Source: Neonectria sp. B-13 (lineage: Eukaryota > Ascomycota > Sordariomycetes > Hypocreales > Nectriaceae). From it: a stretch of DNA of 64,000 nucleotides. The notes beneath the pieces were generated by a model. The model did not search any database and had not been told where the DNA came from. It saw only the letters and a program-made list of their open reading frames with translations. The stretch covers positions 180,957 through 244,956 of the forward strand of contig NOKP01000045.1 of NCBI GenBank assembly GCA_002682825.1, written 5' to 3'. The translations under genes and the position numbers were made by a program. The stretch's first letter is position 1. The number at the start of each line of letters is the position of its first letter. This document shows, piece by piece, positions 10,942-21,432 of this stretch.

Positions 10942-11281
10942 ATGATGAGTCTAACCTTCCTTTACCTTCTAATCTTTCTTGGAGCAGTCTCGACGCCCCG
11001 TCTCCTGTCGAAACTCGTTCCATACCGAAATGGAAGCTTTGCATCTGCGTCTGGTACGCAGTTTAGCATAGACAACAAAAAGTACTACTTGCCGAGCACC
11101 AATTGCAATTGGTGTTCCTTTCTTTCTCACCGATCGTACCGATATCAACCTGGATTTGGACTATGTTGCGAATTCTGGGCTCCGAGTCTTGCGAGCTTAG
11201 GGATTAGACGATGTCAACAACCAGCCTCCAAACGGCACGGTCTGCTTCTAGCACTCATATATTGACTACTTTGTTGAATAA
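10942..11281 (+). pseudogene. Broken 5' part of a GH5 endo-beta-1,4-mannanase-like gene
   Basis: An ATG at 10942 starts a signal-peptide-like segment (MMSLTFLYLLIFLGAVSTPR). A GH5 mannanase N-terminus follows: ASGTQFSIDNKKYYLPSTNC and NW. The frame then shifts, and the neighbouring frame continues the family sequence: LTDRTDINLDLDYVANSGLR, VLRA-stop-GLDDVNNQPPNGTVC, F-stop-HSYIDYFVE. Judged against the family, the two stops replace Trp (TGG to TAG) and Gln (CAG to TAG), both transition-type. Similarity ends at 11281, directly against the stop codon of the Rad21 gene, so the catalytic part is gone. A TATA-like ATATAAAT lies near 10,874. Clearly dead. Confidence 0.75.
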
Positions 11282-13019
11282 TTATGGTGATATAGCAACA
11301 GTCTCTGGCTCGATCTCGTGCACGATCTCGCCACCCGTGTCTCTCTCGGCCCAGGCTCCCCAAAGGCCACCCTTCGCCCAAATCCGGATATCATCATCCA
11401 GCCATGGGCCCTGCTCAACCTTGATTGCATCTTTATTAGCAAGCACCAGGCACTCAAAGAAAATTCTGGCTGCCTCAGCCTTAGTAGTCCGATTCTCAGG
11501 AAGCAGGTCTTGGAAGACAACCGAGGTGCTCGCTCGTTTGCCAGGGCTGGTCGCAGCTTCGGGGCCGAATTGATCTCGCAAAATGTGGACGGCATGCTCG
11601 GTGGCTATCGATATAGGGGGTAGTGCGGTGGGAGCAATGAGAGGGACAGTGATCCCCTCAAAGGCGGGAATTTCAAGTATCGTTTCCTCACCGGCCATGC
11701 TCTCCTGACCCAAAGCCCCAGCTTCAAGACCGAATTCTGGTTCCTCGCCAAGCTCTAGGCGAGGCGATTTAGAAACGCCATATTCGGGTTCAACTTCAGC
11801 GACTCTGGTAGGGCGCTTCCGCTTCAGCTGTTTCGGTTCTTGAATAGCATCCAGAGAGAGCATTCCTCGCAGTTCAGGCGCCCATGCGGAACTTCGTCCT
11901 TCCATCATAATAGAGGAAACAAAACCGCCGGCTTTTTGCATCTCTATCAGGGCGACCAAGGAAGCGTCTCGGGGGATGAACGTCGTAGGTTTAGTAATGT
12001 TGTCATGGTTGGCTTGCTGCTCCCGAATTTGGTTGCTGGATAGAGTGATCTCCTCATCGGGGACCATAATCTTCTGTTTCTTGGTGCGTTGCTTGGACCG
12101 TCGCACAAGAGCGCGGTGTTCTTCATGCTCCTGGAGTTCAGCTTGGCGGAGCGAGATATACCCCTCCTCAACCTCCCGAGCAAGTGCTTCGTCGATCTCG
12201 GAGAGCGGGGATTCGGTGATTCGAGTGCGACTGATGTCGGCCAGGTGGAATTCGAATTCCTCGCCTCCTATTGGAATCTCCCCAAAGCCTGGCTCGATGG
12301 CTGGCTCGCCCTCAGTGCCCTCTTTCTCGGGTGACATTTCTTCTAGCTCGCTAATAATTTCCTCCTCAATGGGACGAGGAGCTGGCGCTTCTCGACCAAG
12401 TTCGATACCAAAATCAAGCTCAAGGTCAAGACCCTCCATGGGCTCTAGCACTTCCTCGTATAGGCCAGAGTAATGACTAGGACTAAATTCTTCTGGCAAG
12501 TAAGTGTTATGTAGGCTGACACGAGGCTTGCGGCCGATTGGGCCTGTTTCCACCTCTTCTATCTGGGACAGAAGCCAGTTCACGTCGGGAGGAGAGGGTA
12601 TTTCGCAGTCATCGTAATATGTCCCCTTATTGGGAAGTGTGAGTGCTTCGCGGTCAGGAAGTTTTAAGCTGATGGAAATATCATGGTCTATGCTTGGTCG
12701 GAAGGCCTAGGCACCTCAGTATATTTTATGAGACGGAATAGAACGTGTTATGTACCATCTTCATCATTATCCAAGTATCGTCACACGCATCGAGCAAGTA
12801 ACGCGTCTTGCGCTGGTAGATTCGAACAGCACCAAGCAGTAGTTGACTGCTAAGTCGCAGCGCCATAGGCGCCTGGCTGGGCGTGATAATTACCGATATA
12901 CTATCAGTGATATTCGATTGCATAACTTGTTTCTTGGAGAGCTTGCGCTGCAGGTTGGCCGAAAGCCAGATGCGGGCGAGCGGCCCACTCTTCAGGAGTA
13001 GAGTCTCGGAGTAGAACAT
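11282..13019 (-). CDS. Rad21/Scc1-type cohesin kleisin subunit
   Basis: Two exons, 13019-12756 and 12706-11282, with a 49-nt intron; 562 aa. The N-terminus MFYSETLLLKSGPLARIWLS and APMALRLSSQLLLGAVRIYQ are the Rad21/Rec8 N-domain that binds Smc3. The splice restores KMAFRPSIDHDISISLKLPD. The C-terminus QDLLPENRTTKAEAARIFFE is the winged helix that binds Smc1. Between them is an acidic, low-complexity linker. The linker contains IELGREAP, fitting the E-x-x-R separase cleavage consensus, and an SRTR segment with nearby Ser-Pro. Role by family: the ring-closing subunit of cohesin in chromosome cohesion and break repair. The stop codon abuts the dead mannanase fragment, so the 3' untranslated region runs through foreign sequence. 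Whether this is the only Rad21 gene or a second, divergent copy cannot be told from the window. Confidence 0.88.
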
Positions 13020-14249
13020 GGTCGACTATCGTGCGACGGCGCGATACGTAGGACACAATCGAAGCGAGAAGTGGCGGTTGAACAGTCAGGTTGGGATGCT
13101 GAGAGCGAAATGGGACAATGGGTTCGAGAGCAAGTCGCGTGGGTAAACACAAGCCTCTGGGCGCGTTGGAGCTTTGAGACACAAAGCCAAATGAAGAGAG
13201 CGAAAGAGATAGTCTTGCAATAAATGTTGAGGCTGAAGGCGACAGTAGCCAAAGTATGAGATGTGAAGGGGACCTGGGCCTTGGAGATGGGTGCGCGAGG
13301 GAGGTCCTATAGAAGGGTTTGTGTTTTGACCTACGTCACTGGTATCACTAGGAGTGACATTCATTTGGTTGGGTTGAGGGCAGTTGGCGTTAAACTGCTG
13401 GCTGGAAAGTCTGGCGTGCTGCACGAGAGTTTCTAGCGTTGCGCACCGAGCCCCCAACATCTTCAGCTTGACTGACATTGCCATCACGTTGCCAGCGGGT
13501 TGAATCGAGAGGAGTGTGGCACCCGCTTGTTATGTATGTTATTTCACGTGTTTCTCTTTCTCTCGCTTTCTCCCTTTCTTTTCTAGAAGGGTATATCTAT
13601 TTATATATGCATCACTTTGTCTAATATCTGCTTATAGTTGCCTCCTCCCTCCCCCAATATTTGTACACGCCTTAGCTTTTCATCCTTAACTTACTTGCTT
13701 ATAATTCTGGGGGGTTGGGCTAGTGTTTCCATGTGGCTGGGGTTGTATTAAGGTTTGTTAGCTTAACGGTACGCGTCATCATTCGCCAAGTTGCTGCACT
13801 GGAATCTTCTGAGGGTTAATCGCGTCGTGCTCGCGTCGTGTTCACCTCGTGTTAGGTTCGCGGCTCACTGTTCATTTTTTCAGGAATGAGCACAATCGGT
13901 TGGTTCTATATGTTTAGAGCACGAATGGTCCGGCAGGCGTTGATTAATTGGAAATGCGCTCGCTGGTAATGTGGACACAACCGTGAATTGCAGAGTAACC
14001 TAACCCAGCCTTTCACCCCGCGAAATACTGATTGCAGCAGATAAATCTAGAGTCGGCAGTTACCAATCTATCGAGCTCGCTCGAAAAGAAATTTGAGGAT
14101 AATGCTGTGGAGGAATATTCCCCAGCCCACTCACTCTACACGTCTTAGGGGCATGAAGATCCCCATTGCCCTTGCCTCTCGACGTAGAAAAGTAGAGATT
14201 GACTACTCGACCCCCCCATCAAGTGTGCCATCCTCCTCCTCATCATCAC
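13020..14249. other. Rad21 upstream region and gene-free sequence
   Basis: The Rad21 promoter and leader lie here. A long T/C-rich tract near 13,543-13,590 (tctctttctctcgctttctc) is typical of fungal promoters. No credible gene is seen; the frames around 13,086-13,487 lack family features and the longest starts on GTG. Confidence 0.45.
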
Positions 14250-14432
14250 TTATTCCCTCAATGTCACTTCCATCTTCGTCTTCAACACCAAGTCCAACAA
14301 GTGGCTGTTCTGCCATTCCCACATCTGCAAGTTCGTCTTGTCAAGCTTCGTTTGCTCGTGTAAGTAATGCTTCCTATATATAGTTAGATATTTCAATGCG
14401 CAGACAGAGGTGGTACCTTGGATATTTAGCAA

Positions 14433-14880
14433 CTATTCCAGTTGGGGCTCTACAGTAGGCTGGCATAGGCTGTTACTACTTCCGACGTGCCGAACGATCT
14501 TGTCTCGGAGGGCAAGGTAGAAGTGCTTGAACAGGCGCAACTTATCGGCCTCCTGAAGATTTTCAAGGACTACACTATGGTAACTAGTTTCCTTGAGAAC
14601 GTTGCGGCACCATTGTTTTGTCTCTGGTTCAAGCATACCGTCGTCAATGCCCCCATCTCTAGCAGGCTCCTCAAAGCAGTCTACCCACTACCGTGAAGGG
14701 ACGAGAAGCATACTCTCCCACCAATTCTCGATCTTGACGTTCTTCATGCTCGGTGCTTCCTTTACGAATCCTCCATTAGCTTGCCCTGTTTGAAGACCTC
14801 ACCATTCCATTCCACACACCCGCCAGTACCCAAGGCAAAGTTCCAATGGACTGCTGCGATTGATGGCGCTTCGCTGCCTC
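14433..14880 (-). pseudogene. Decayed gene fragment, unidentified
   Basis: Minus-strand frames read like protein in three joined pieces. VHWNFALGTGGCVEWNGEVF comes first (about 14,880-14,790). After a frameshift, APSMKNVKIENWW leads to an in-frame TAG. Then comes WVDCFEEPARDGGIDDGMLE and LRLFKHFYLALRDKIVRHVG, to a stop at 14,433. The pieces agree in style and order, so this is one former gene broken by a frameshift and a TAG that could come from CAG. I do not recognise the family. Confidence 0.4.
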
Positions 14881-15114
14881 GGTCTATGAATTGAGATCTT
14901 GTTTTCTCAAGCGGCTGTCACGTTGCGAACTACGAATTGACATTGGCATCACAAACACTACAGACTTTAGTCTTGTTTTGAACGTAAAGACCTCCGAGTA
15001 TGGGCAAGCTCTTTAGATTTAGCAAATCTCAGATCCTCGATTAGGCCCCATCAGTCTGGAGGGCCTCTCATTCACGCCTCCGCACTGATTAAGCAAATTA
15101 CCCGGATTTAGCAG

Positions 15115-15420
15115 AGTAGCCATCGCATGACCCAGCCTATGGTCAAAAGCTTGTCCATCAAACATCTTCCAACGGTGTCAGTTGGGGACCAGTCGTAAAC
15201 GATGCAAGAGAGGAGCAAGCTATGCTGAATATCCGGGCATGACAACAGTTACTCGTCTGCCTAGTGGCAAATGGATGATGGCGTTTGAGTACAGCGGCGG
15301 GCCAACACCAAATCCCAACGGTGGATGATTTCCAGTCTACTATCACATCTCCAACTCTCCGCTTACCTTCGACTCGGCTGTCAATCAGGTTCTAACCGCC
15401 GGCTAGCGAGTTTCCGTATC
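15115..15420 (+). pseudogene. Fragment of a GH93 exo-arabinanase (sialidase/BNR fold)
   Basis: Plus-strand pieces match the GH93 exo-alpha-1,5-L-arabinanase core in order: DPAYGQKLVHQTSSNGVSWG, PVVNDAREEQ, a frameshift, PGMTTVTRLPSGKWMMAFEY, SGGPTPNPNGG, a TGA where Trp is expected, then FPVYYHISNSPLTFDSAVNQ and a TAG. SxxxGxxW is a BNR/Asp-box. Both ends of the gene are missing. It lies beside another dead cell-wall enzyme (GH5, 3.8 kb away). The family call rests on the blade motifs and is fairly good; the gene is certainly not functional. Confidence 0.6.
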
Positions 15421-16586
15421 AACAGGTGTGAGGTGCTGTGTCTGCAACATGTGCGATCGTCAAGGGCTCGGGATTGCCGCCACCCGACCGGGCGCGTCTG
15501 CTGACAAAGTGGACGGGCAGGTGGTGCATGGCTTTTTATAGATGGTATTGGTTCAATAGAGTGTGGCTCCTCGATCTGATGGTTTGTTTATTAATGCTTG
15601 ATTCTGACCCCTCTTTTTAGACTACCTGAGCCATCTGACTAAGATTAGTATATTGATATATGAGAAGTGCATGCAAAGTCGACCCTTGTTCTCCCTCACA
15701 GGGAGTCAATCTAGGCTGAAACGCTAGGATACATCTTTATCTCGCTTAAGCGCATCTTAGCAAAGCTAAATCCTTCCTACGGAACATGGATCTGAGAAAT
15801 GAGCCTGCAATTTTAGCCCCACCAGCTCAAGTCGTCTCCCCGCCATCGTCTTCTCCAAGTCTGGGGAGGTTATGATATTGACGATTCGAGACGGCTTTGC
15901 TAGGAATGTAGGACTTACTTATCATATTGGCTTTACTTCGTCAGCGAAGGATTCTAAATCCGTCGGGGACTCTTCTAAGTGAGGATCACAACAGGAGGCG
16001 GAGCTCCACAAGCCACTGCAGACCCTTGTCCTTGCTGTCAGCTGACGGGATTGGAACTGATCCTTGCGCATGCCGCGCTGTCTTGTGTTTTTCTGAACCT
16101 GATTGATTCCAGAGCCTGATTACCAGTGAGGACAGCACGCAGCCGAGCGTAGTTCATTGTCGTCTCGTCTCGTCTCGTCAAGCCCATCACTTACTTCCCG
16201 CACAACAGATATTCCCAAGACCAGGCTTCGAGTTGTCTTAATTTTGACAACCAAATCGGCGCTGAGAGGGACACCCCTGGTCTTGAAACCGCCATTGCTG
16301 CTTACTCCGCCCCCGTCCTGAACCACCAACCAAATGCGCCTCCGCCCTGCCAGCTTACATCTTACATGGGCCAGGCCCTCCATAGCCAGCCTTCTTTCTC
16401 TTGGCAAGGATGCGGGAGAATTTTCCCTCCCAAACAAACTTTCGCAAATCAGTCAAGGTGGCCCCAGGCTTGCAGCTTTCGCTCATTTCTACCACGGCAG
16501 CAGGGCTTTTCTGGCAAGCCATGCGGCTCTGATGTGTAGCTCGGACTTGAGCTGACAGCAAATGCGACCTGGGGAGGTGCCTCGTG
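15421..16586. other. Gene-free region with a short CGTCT microsatellite
   Basis: No gene is visible. A (CGTCT)n microsatellite of about four units lies near 16,158-16,178. The last 300 bases are the likely promoter of the membrane-protein gene. Confidence 0.45.
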
Positions 16587-18932
16587 ATGGCCGCTGACGA
16601 GGTACCCTTGCTACCTTCTAGTGCCTTTAAGGCCGCAGGCCCTTCGACACCTTCGATCAAGCTCTCTTCTGTCCGACGACAGTACACTCCCTTCAGATAC
16701 TCCCATCTGCCACACGAGATGGCGTCTGAGATGAACCACAAACCAGATGCCCCTGGTGGTCGCTCATATGTCGACTACTCAGAACCTCCCTCCGCTGGGC
16801 TCACAGGGAGAGGATCCCAGGCTTTCGTGTCCCCATCACCAGGCCATTCCACCGAAGCTGGCTCACATCTTCAATCCCCATTCACCCCGTCTTCTCCCGT
16901 CTTCCGCAACAAACATGACAGCCAGGTCAATCCTCTCATGCACTCCGACCGGGCCGACACCGCAACTAGCCCACAAATTAGCCGGACCAGCAGAAAATAC
17001 ACACGAAAAGTTGGCCCAACCTCCGTCTGGGACACACTCCTCTATAGCAAGTGGTCAATGGTCATCTGTCTGATCATTGGAGTTGCTGGTGCCCTCGGCC
17101 ATCACTTTCTCTACTGGCATCTCGATGGCCGCGAAGCCAAAGACCAACAATGGTGGCTGCGGTTGGGTCAGTTCATTTCTTTCTGTGCCAAGGCTGCATT
17201 CGTCCTGGCACTTCTGATGGCCCATTCGCAGGCCGCCTGGAGAGAAGTCGGACGCCGGAGCTACTCTCTCAAAGCCGTCGACTCTCTGTTTGGTGCTGCC
17301 CACGATGCGACCGAGCTTTTTAATAGGGAAGCCTGGATAAAGTCGTGGCTTGTCATGTTCCTCGCCATCTACGTCTGGGCTAGTCCCCTGGTGGTTATCT
17401 TCTCATCTGCTACCCTCAGCGTTGTGGCCGATACTAGGCATGAAGATACCATGTGCCCGTCTGTCCGAACTCTCAACTTTACCCATGACGAGACCAATGA
17501 CTTCAGAAAGCTCAACATCCCCGAGGGCCAGCAGTTGCGAAGTCTCTCATTCTCTCTGTGGAATACTACCTCCTCCAATCTTCAAGACCCCAACCATTTC
17601 GACTACTGGACCAAGGCCAGTGATCAGTTCTCATCCATCGCTAACAAGGTCTTGTACGGCAAGGATGCCATCGCTCGGGAGAATGTCGCACTGGAAGTCT
17701 GCGGACCTGGTTGGAACTGTTCTACAACCATCAACTTCGTCGCCCCCGGATACCAGTGCCAGCAGCTTTATGGAAAGAATGACTCGGCAATCAAGAAGTT
17801 TGGAGGTGTCGAAGCTCCTTTCAACCTCAGCACGATTGCTCCTATTGGAAATTGGACGTACTACGCTGTCACGGACGAAGGCGAGTATGCTCCTCAGCAG
17901 ATTAACTCTGGAGACGCTGGCATCCCCAGGAGGAAACCTCCTTTCCCCAAGAACCTCGGCGCCTTTCGAACGGAACCCGTTATCTGGCTTGGATACGCTT
18001 CCGTTGATAATCTGACCGAGGAGCATCCTACCGAGAATGGCACCCCTGGATGGGACAAGGCGTACAAGCCCGTTGTCTTTGCCTGCGAGCATTACGAAAC
18101 GAACTACACGGTAAACCTCAACTACACTGGAGGTCTGCAGAAATACGAAGTGGTGAAGCGGGATTATATGAACAAGATCATAGACACGACTTTCGTGCGA
18201 GACGAAGACGCCAAAGACGGGACCTTGGACAAGACCAAGGCGCTACCGGAGGATAACTACGTCTTCCCAAAAGATATCCGAAAGTATCGCCGAACTGCCG
18301 CTTATCACGCCCTCGGAAAGCAATTGCGTGACTTGATTAACGGCGACATCAAGATTCCGGGCACCATCACCGAGTCCAAGGTCATTCCCTCCCGTCTCAT
18401 CGACCGCCATGAGTGGCTCCCTGTACACAACCTCCAGGACGCAGTGCGAGATCTTTACGAGGACATCATCATATCTCTCTTCTCGGACCCTCAGATGATT
18501 GCCGTGTCCTGGGCTGCAGATCCCAGCAAGCGCTCAGGTGTCGCCCTCGGCGGTACAGACACAAATTGGCCATGCATCCGACAGCGAACGGGCAACTACT
18601 TCTTCTATCAGTGGCAAATTCTTCTCACTGTGTACGCAGTGACCTTTGTGATTGCCTCAGTGGGCGTGGTCTCGGGTTTCTTAGCTATGCACAAGGAGGG
18701 GCTACAGGAGCAGCGTGAGATGAGGTTCTCCTCACTGGCAGAGTCGACGAACGGAGTGAAGGTCGATAAGGTCTTTGACAAAGACACACAGTTTAGGTAC
18801 TGTCGTGTTGATGGACAATCGGGAGAGAGGTTCTACGGTTTTGAAAAGGACGACAGCACGCGAGACTATAGCTCGAGATTGGATATGGGAAATAAGAACC
18901 GGAGTTCAGTCATGGAATTGCGAGGAGTATGA
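16587..18932 (+). CDS. Fungal membrane protein, four predicted spans with a large glycosylated ectodomain
   Basis: Intronless, 781 aa from the ATG at 16587; the frame opens three bases earlier, but on GTG. Residues 1-150 are a Ser/Pro-rich cytoplasmic-type tail with no signal peptide. Hydrophobic spans lie near 157-177 (MVICLIIGVAGALGHHFLYW), 194-215 (GQFISFCAKAAFVLALLMAH), 253-280 (WLVMFLAIYVWASPLVVIFS) and 675-697 (QILLTVYAVTFVIASVGVVS). Between the third and fourth spans is an ectodomain of nearly 400 residues. It has many Asn-x-Ser/Thr sites (NFT, NTT, NCS, NLS, NWT, NLT, NYT) and several Cys. The layout suggests a plasma-membrane protein with an extracellular domain, read from topology only. 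No catalytic motif is visible and I assign no function. Such proteins are common and conserved in Sordariomycetes. Confidence 0.8.
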   Translation: MAADEVPLLPSSAFKAAGPSTPSIKLSSVRRQYTPFRYSHLPHEMASEMNHKPDAPGGRSYVDYSEPPSAGLTGRGSQAFVSPSPGHSTEAGSHLQSPFTPSSPVFRNKHDSQVNPLMHSDRADTATSPQISRTSRKYTRKVGPTSVWDTLLYSKWSMVICLIIGVAGALGHHFLYWHLDGREAKDQQWWLRLGQFISFCAKAAFVLALLMAHSQAAWREVGRRSYSLKAVDSLFGAAHDATELFNREAWIKSWLVMFLAIYVWASPLVVIFSSATLSVVADTRHEDTMCPSVRTLNFTHDETNDFRKLNIPEGQQLRSLSFSLWNTTSSNLQDPNHFDYWTKASDQFSSIANKVLYGKDAIARENVALEVCGPGWNCSTTINFVAPGYQCQQLYGKNDSAIKKFGGVEAPFNLSTIAPIGNWTYYAVTDEGEYAPQQINSGDAGIPRRKPPFPKNLGAFRTEPVIWLGYASVDNLTEEHPTENGTPGWDKAYKPVVFACEHYETNYTVNLNYTGGLQKYEVVKRDYMNKIIDTTFVRDEDAKDGTLDKTKALPEDNYVFPKDIRKYRRTAAYHALGKQLRDLINGDIKIPGTITESKVIPSRLIDRHEWLPVHNLQDAVRDLYEDIIISLFSDPQMIAVSWAADPSKRSGVALGGTDTNWPCIRQRTGNYFFYQWQILLTVYAVTFVIASVGVVSGFLAMHKEGLQEQREMRFSSLAESTNGVKVDKVFDKDTQFRYCRVDGQSGERFYGFEKDDSTRDYSSRLDMGNKNRSSVMELRGV

Positions 18933-19760
18933 TTAGGATGTGATGAATTATATTTAGCGTTATATTTTAAAATATGAGTAAAGACTAAGAGGAATAAACT
19001 AGTTTCGTTGCGCGAAAGGCGTAGATGAACCGGAAGCCAGCAGCCTGAGCCCTCTGCGTGAAAATCGATCAATTTTCGTGGTAGAGTGAGGCGCTGCACA
19101 CCATCTTTCCACGCCGCTAAGCACACCGCCACCCGAACTGGGAGCTGGCTTCTCGGAACGGCCGTCCGGATAGCCTGCAGGTTGTCATTCAGTAGCGTCA
19201 AAGACAAAGGACCAGGTGTTGTCAATTTATTATTCTACGCCATGAGTGTGCATGATGTCGAATCGGGGACTATTTAACACATCGGCGACTATGAAACTAA
19301 CCGGCTACGGGGAGTGAATCCTGGTCAACGCTTACGTCCCCGAGCTGAAAGTGGATTACCGGTCGGGGAACCCCCACTAACTTCCATTCGCAACAAAAGT
19401 GATGAATCGCATCAGGGTGTGAGGAGTTTACTCTAGGGCTAAAGGAGATCTCTAGCCCAAGAATGACGCACAGCAACGAGTGAGTGGGTACGGTACGAGT
19501 AGTTGGAGATTGTCAAGAATAGAATGTGTTCTGTTCTGAAACGATCTGACATGGTTAGGGAAATTACATCGCCGACACGTCCCCGACTCTAGATTTGGAA
19601 TGTCACGAAATGGACTAGTTGTATGTATTTAACTTGGCAACAGCCCCTTCACGATGTCTTTAGCCTAACACCTACAGTCCGTCATTCAACCCAACCACTC
19701 TTGTCACCTTGCACATTGTTGTATAACCCTCATCTCCTTGATACTCGTCAACCTTCCAAG
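18933..19760. other. Intergenic region
   Basis: No gene or RNA is visible. The last 140 bases form the leader of the secreted-protein gene. An in-frame ATG at 19623 would add 46 residues before the signal peptide, so it is unlikely to be the start. Confidence 0.45.
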
Positions 19761-20516
19761 ATGGTTGCAATTTTCGTCATTGTCGCCTCTCTCGCCAGCC
19801 TCGGCTCGGCACTCGTTGGAAACGATTGGTCTATTGAGAACGTCCCGGATGCAGGCTTACAGGACATCACTTTCCCTTTCAACATGGCCAAGGCCCCCCA
19901 TGTGACAGGCTATTACTTTGCACAGCAATACAACTTTGTCAATGTCGATCAAATTGGTTACACCGGCCTTCAACCACGCGAGGACAAGAATGGGCAAACC
20001 ATCGTTCACGGTGTCTTCTCCTCTTTCCAAGGTGGTACCACGAGCGACCACCCCAATTGCTCCGATGGTGCAGACGGTGGCCCCGGTGTCAGCTGTGCCG
20101 TGGAGATTGTCGGAGACTATAGCCACACGTATAACTGCGTTGTCGAGAACATCGGCGACACCACCTGGAGAGGAAGGCTCGTCGATACTGTGACGGATGA
20201 ATCCGTCGTCATTGGCCTGTGGACACTGCCTGCTGGGGCTGGAGGAATCCAGTCCTCACAGGGAGGCTTTGTGGAATATTACCCTTGGAACGATGGGAAG
20301 GAACATGGTTGCGATACACTTCCTTGGACTGAGGCGACATTTGGAAGTCCCTTTTCATCAACTAAGGGTGTCGGCGCAGGGAGTATCCCCAGCGTGTACG
20401 AGTATGGAGGCTGTGAAGGCAAGGCTGGCTTTTCCAAGGAAGAGACTTCTAATGGATGGGATGTCAAGGTTGGCTTCCGCAAGTCGACGCCTTGCAAGGC
20501 CAAGCGTTATGATTAA
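19761..20516 (+). CDS. Small secreted protein, DUF3472-like
   Basis: Intronless, 251 aa. The ATG at 19761 was chosen because it directly begins a signal peptide (MVAIFVIVASLASLGSALVG). The mature part has FSSFQGGTTSDHPNCSDGAD, a G/D-rich turn, a W-R-G-R-L-V-D strand pair and SSQGGFVEYYPWNDG. This order resembles the beta-sandwich of DUF3472 proteins. About six Cys, in likely pairs (including CSDGADGGPGVSC), fit an extracellular fold. No catalytic residues can be named. It stands alone, with 0.8-0.9 kb of gene-free DNA on each side. Secretion is well supported; the domain name is a tentative match from memory of the family pattern. Confidence 0.75.
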   Translation: MVAIFVIVASLASLGSALVGNDWSIENVPDAGLQDITFPFNMAKAPHVTGYYFAQQYNFVNVDQIGYTGLQPREDKNGQTIVHGVFSSFQGGTTSDHPNCSDGADGGPGVSCAVEIVGDYSHTYNCVVENIGDTTWRGRLVDTVTDESVVIGLWTLPAGAGGIQSSQGGFVEYYPWNDGKEHGCDTLPWTEATFGSPFSSTKGVGAGSIPSVYEYGGCEGKAGFSKEETSNGWDVKVGFRKSTPCKAKRYD

Positions 20517-21432
20517 GTGGCAACAGGCGAGTGTGTGCATTTTAGGGTGAATCTATTAAGTCCTAATCCTGACTCTATAACCACATGCAATTTTACTTTT
20601 GGATTGTAGAACTAGACTCTTAGCTGTGAAATAAGTATTAAGTAGTATCTATTACTTGTGAGATTAGTTAACTCATTCAGCTTAGCCACCGCTTGTGTGA
20701 ATTAGAATGCTAGGAAATTAAAGGTTCTACTTGCTGTAGTTAGAGTGATACCCCTAGCTGGTTAGAATCGCGTTGAGGTAGAACAACGACCTCTTTCTTC
20801 TGGTCTAAGTTCTTCTATTCAACATTTGACTAACGAGAGGCACTGGAAACCCGCTTTAATTTATGATTGCGAGACTCGAACGCCTCAGTTTCTAGGCCGT
20901 ATCTCCCGTCATGTCAGGGGTTAGATCTCATATCTTATTTCTGTCAACTTACCAAGTAATCACATAATAATCAAGCCCTCTAGTAACCTCACGGTTCTTA
21001 AAGTCACCTATTCTGAAGCTAAGACATCGGCTGTGGCCGCAGTACCGACATGAATATTGGTTACACAACCGCTAAGGTGACGCAGGCTCTGGAAAAGAAT
21101 ACACCTCGGCCAGCAGCGTGCAGTCAGAGCCTTATGCTAGAAGATATTGCCCCAGCTGGACTTTCTTCTCTTCTCCTGCGCCTGGCTTGTTTTGCAGCCT
21201 GATAGCACACAACCATGGCCGTTCTCACTCATCTCCGACTTGTGGACCCGGGTGCATCGCCGCGCTCATCTTCGGCTTGACTTGAGTTCACTAAGCTTGG
21301 AATTCTCTTCCCGGGGTCTTCGAATTTCTCTTCAAGCCCGCACTCGCCACGCGCGTTTGGTTGATATCACGAGACTAGTTTGTCGCTCCTAGCCTGCGTT
21401 GAGTCTAAGTTTGGAAGCTATAGTAGTAGCAT
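20517..21432. other. Intergenic region
   Basis: AT-leaning sequence with no convincing gene. A tRNA B-box-like GTTCGAGTC occurs on the minus strand near 20,875 without the rest of a tRNA. Confidence 0.4.

Noticed and set aside
13086..13487. 133-codon minus-strand frame upstream of Rad21
   Set aside because: Opens on GTG, composition unlike protein domains, and sits where the Rad21 leader and promoter should be.
14093..14383. Ser/Pro-rich plus-strand frame (SSSSSLIPSMSLPSSSS)
   Set aside because: Low-complexity frame opposite decayed minus-strand coding sequence; no gene context.
20871..20884. tRNA B-box-like GTTCGAGTC on the minus strand
   Set aside because: No matching A-box, acceptor stem or anticodon arm at the proper distance.
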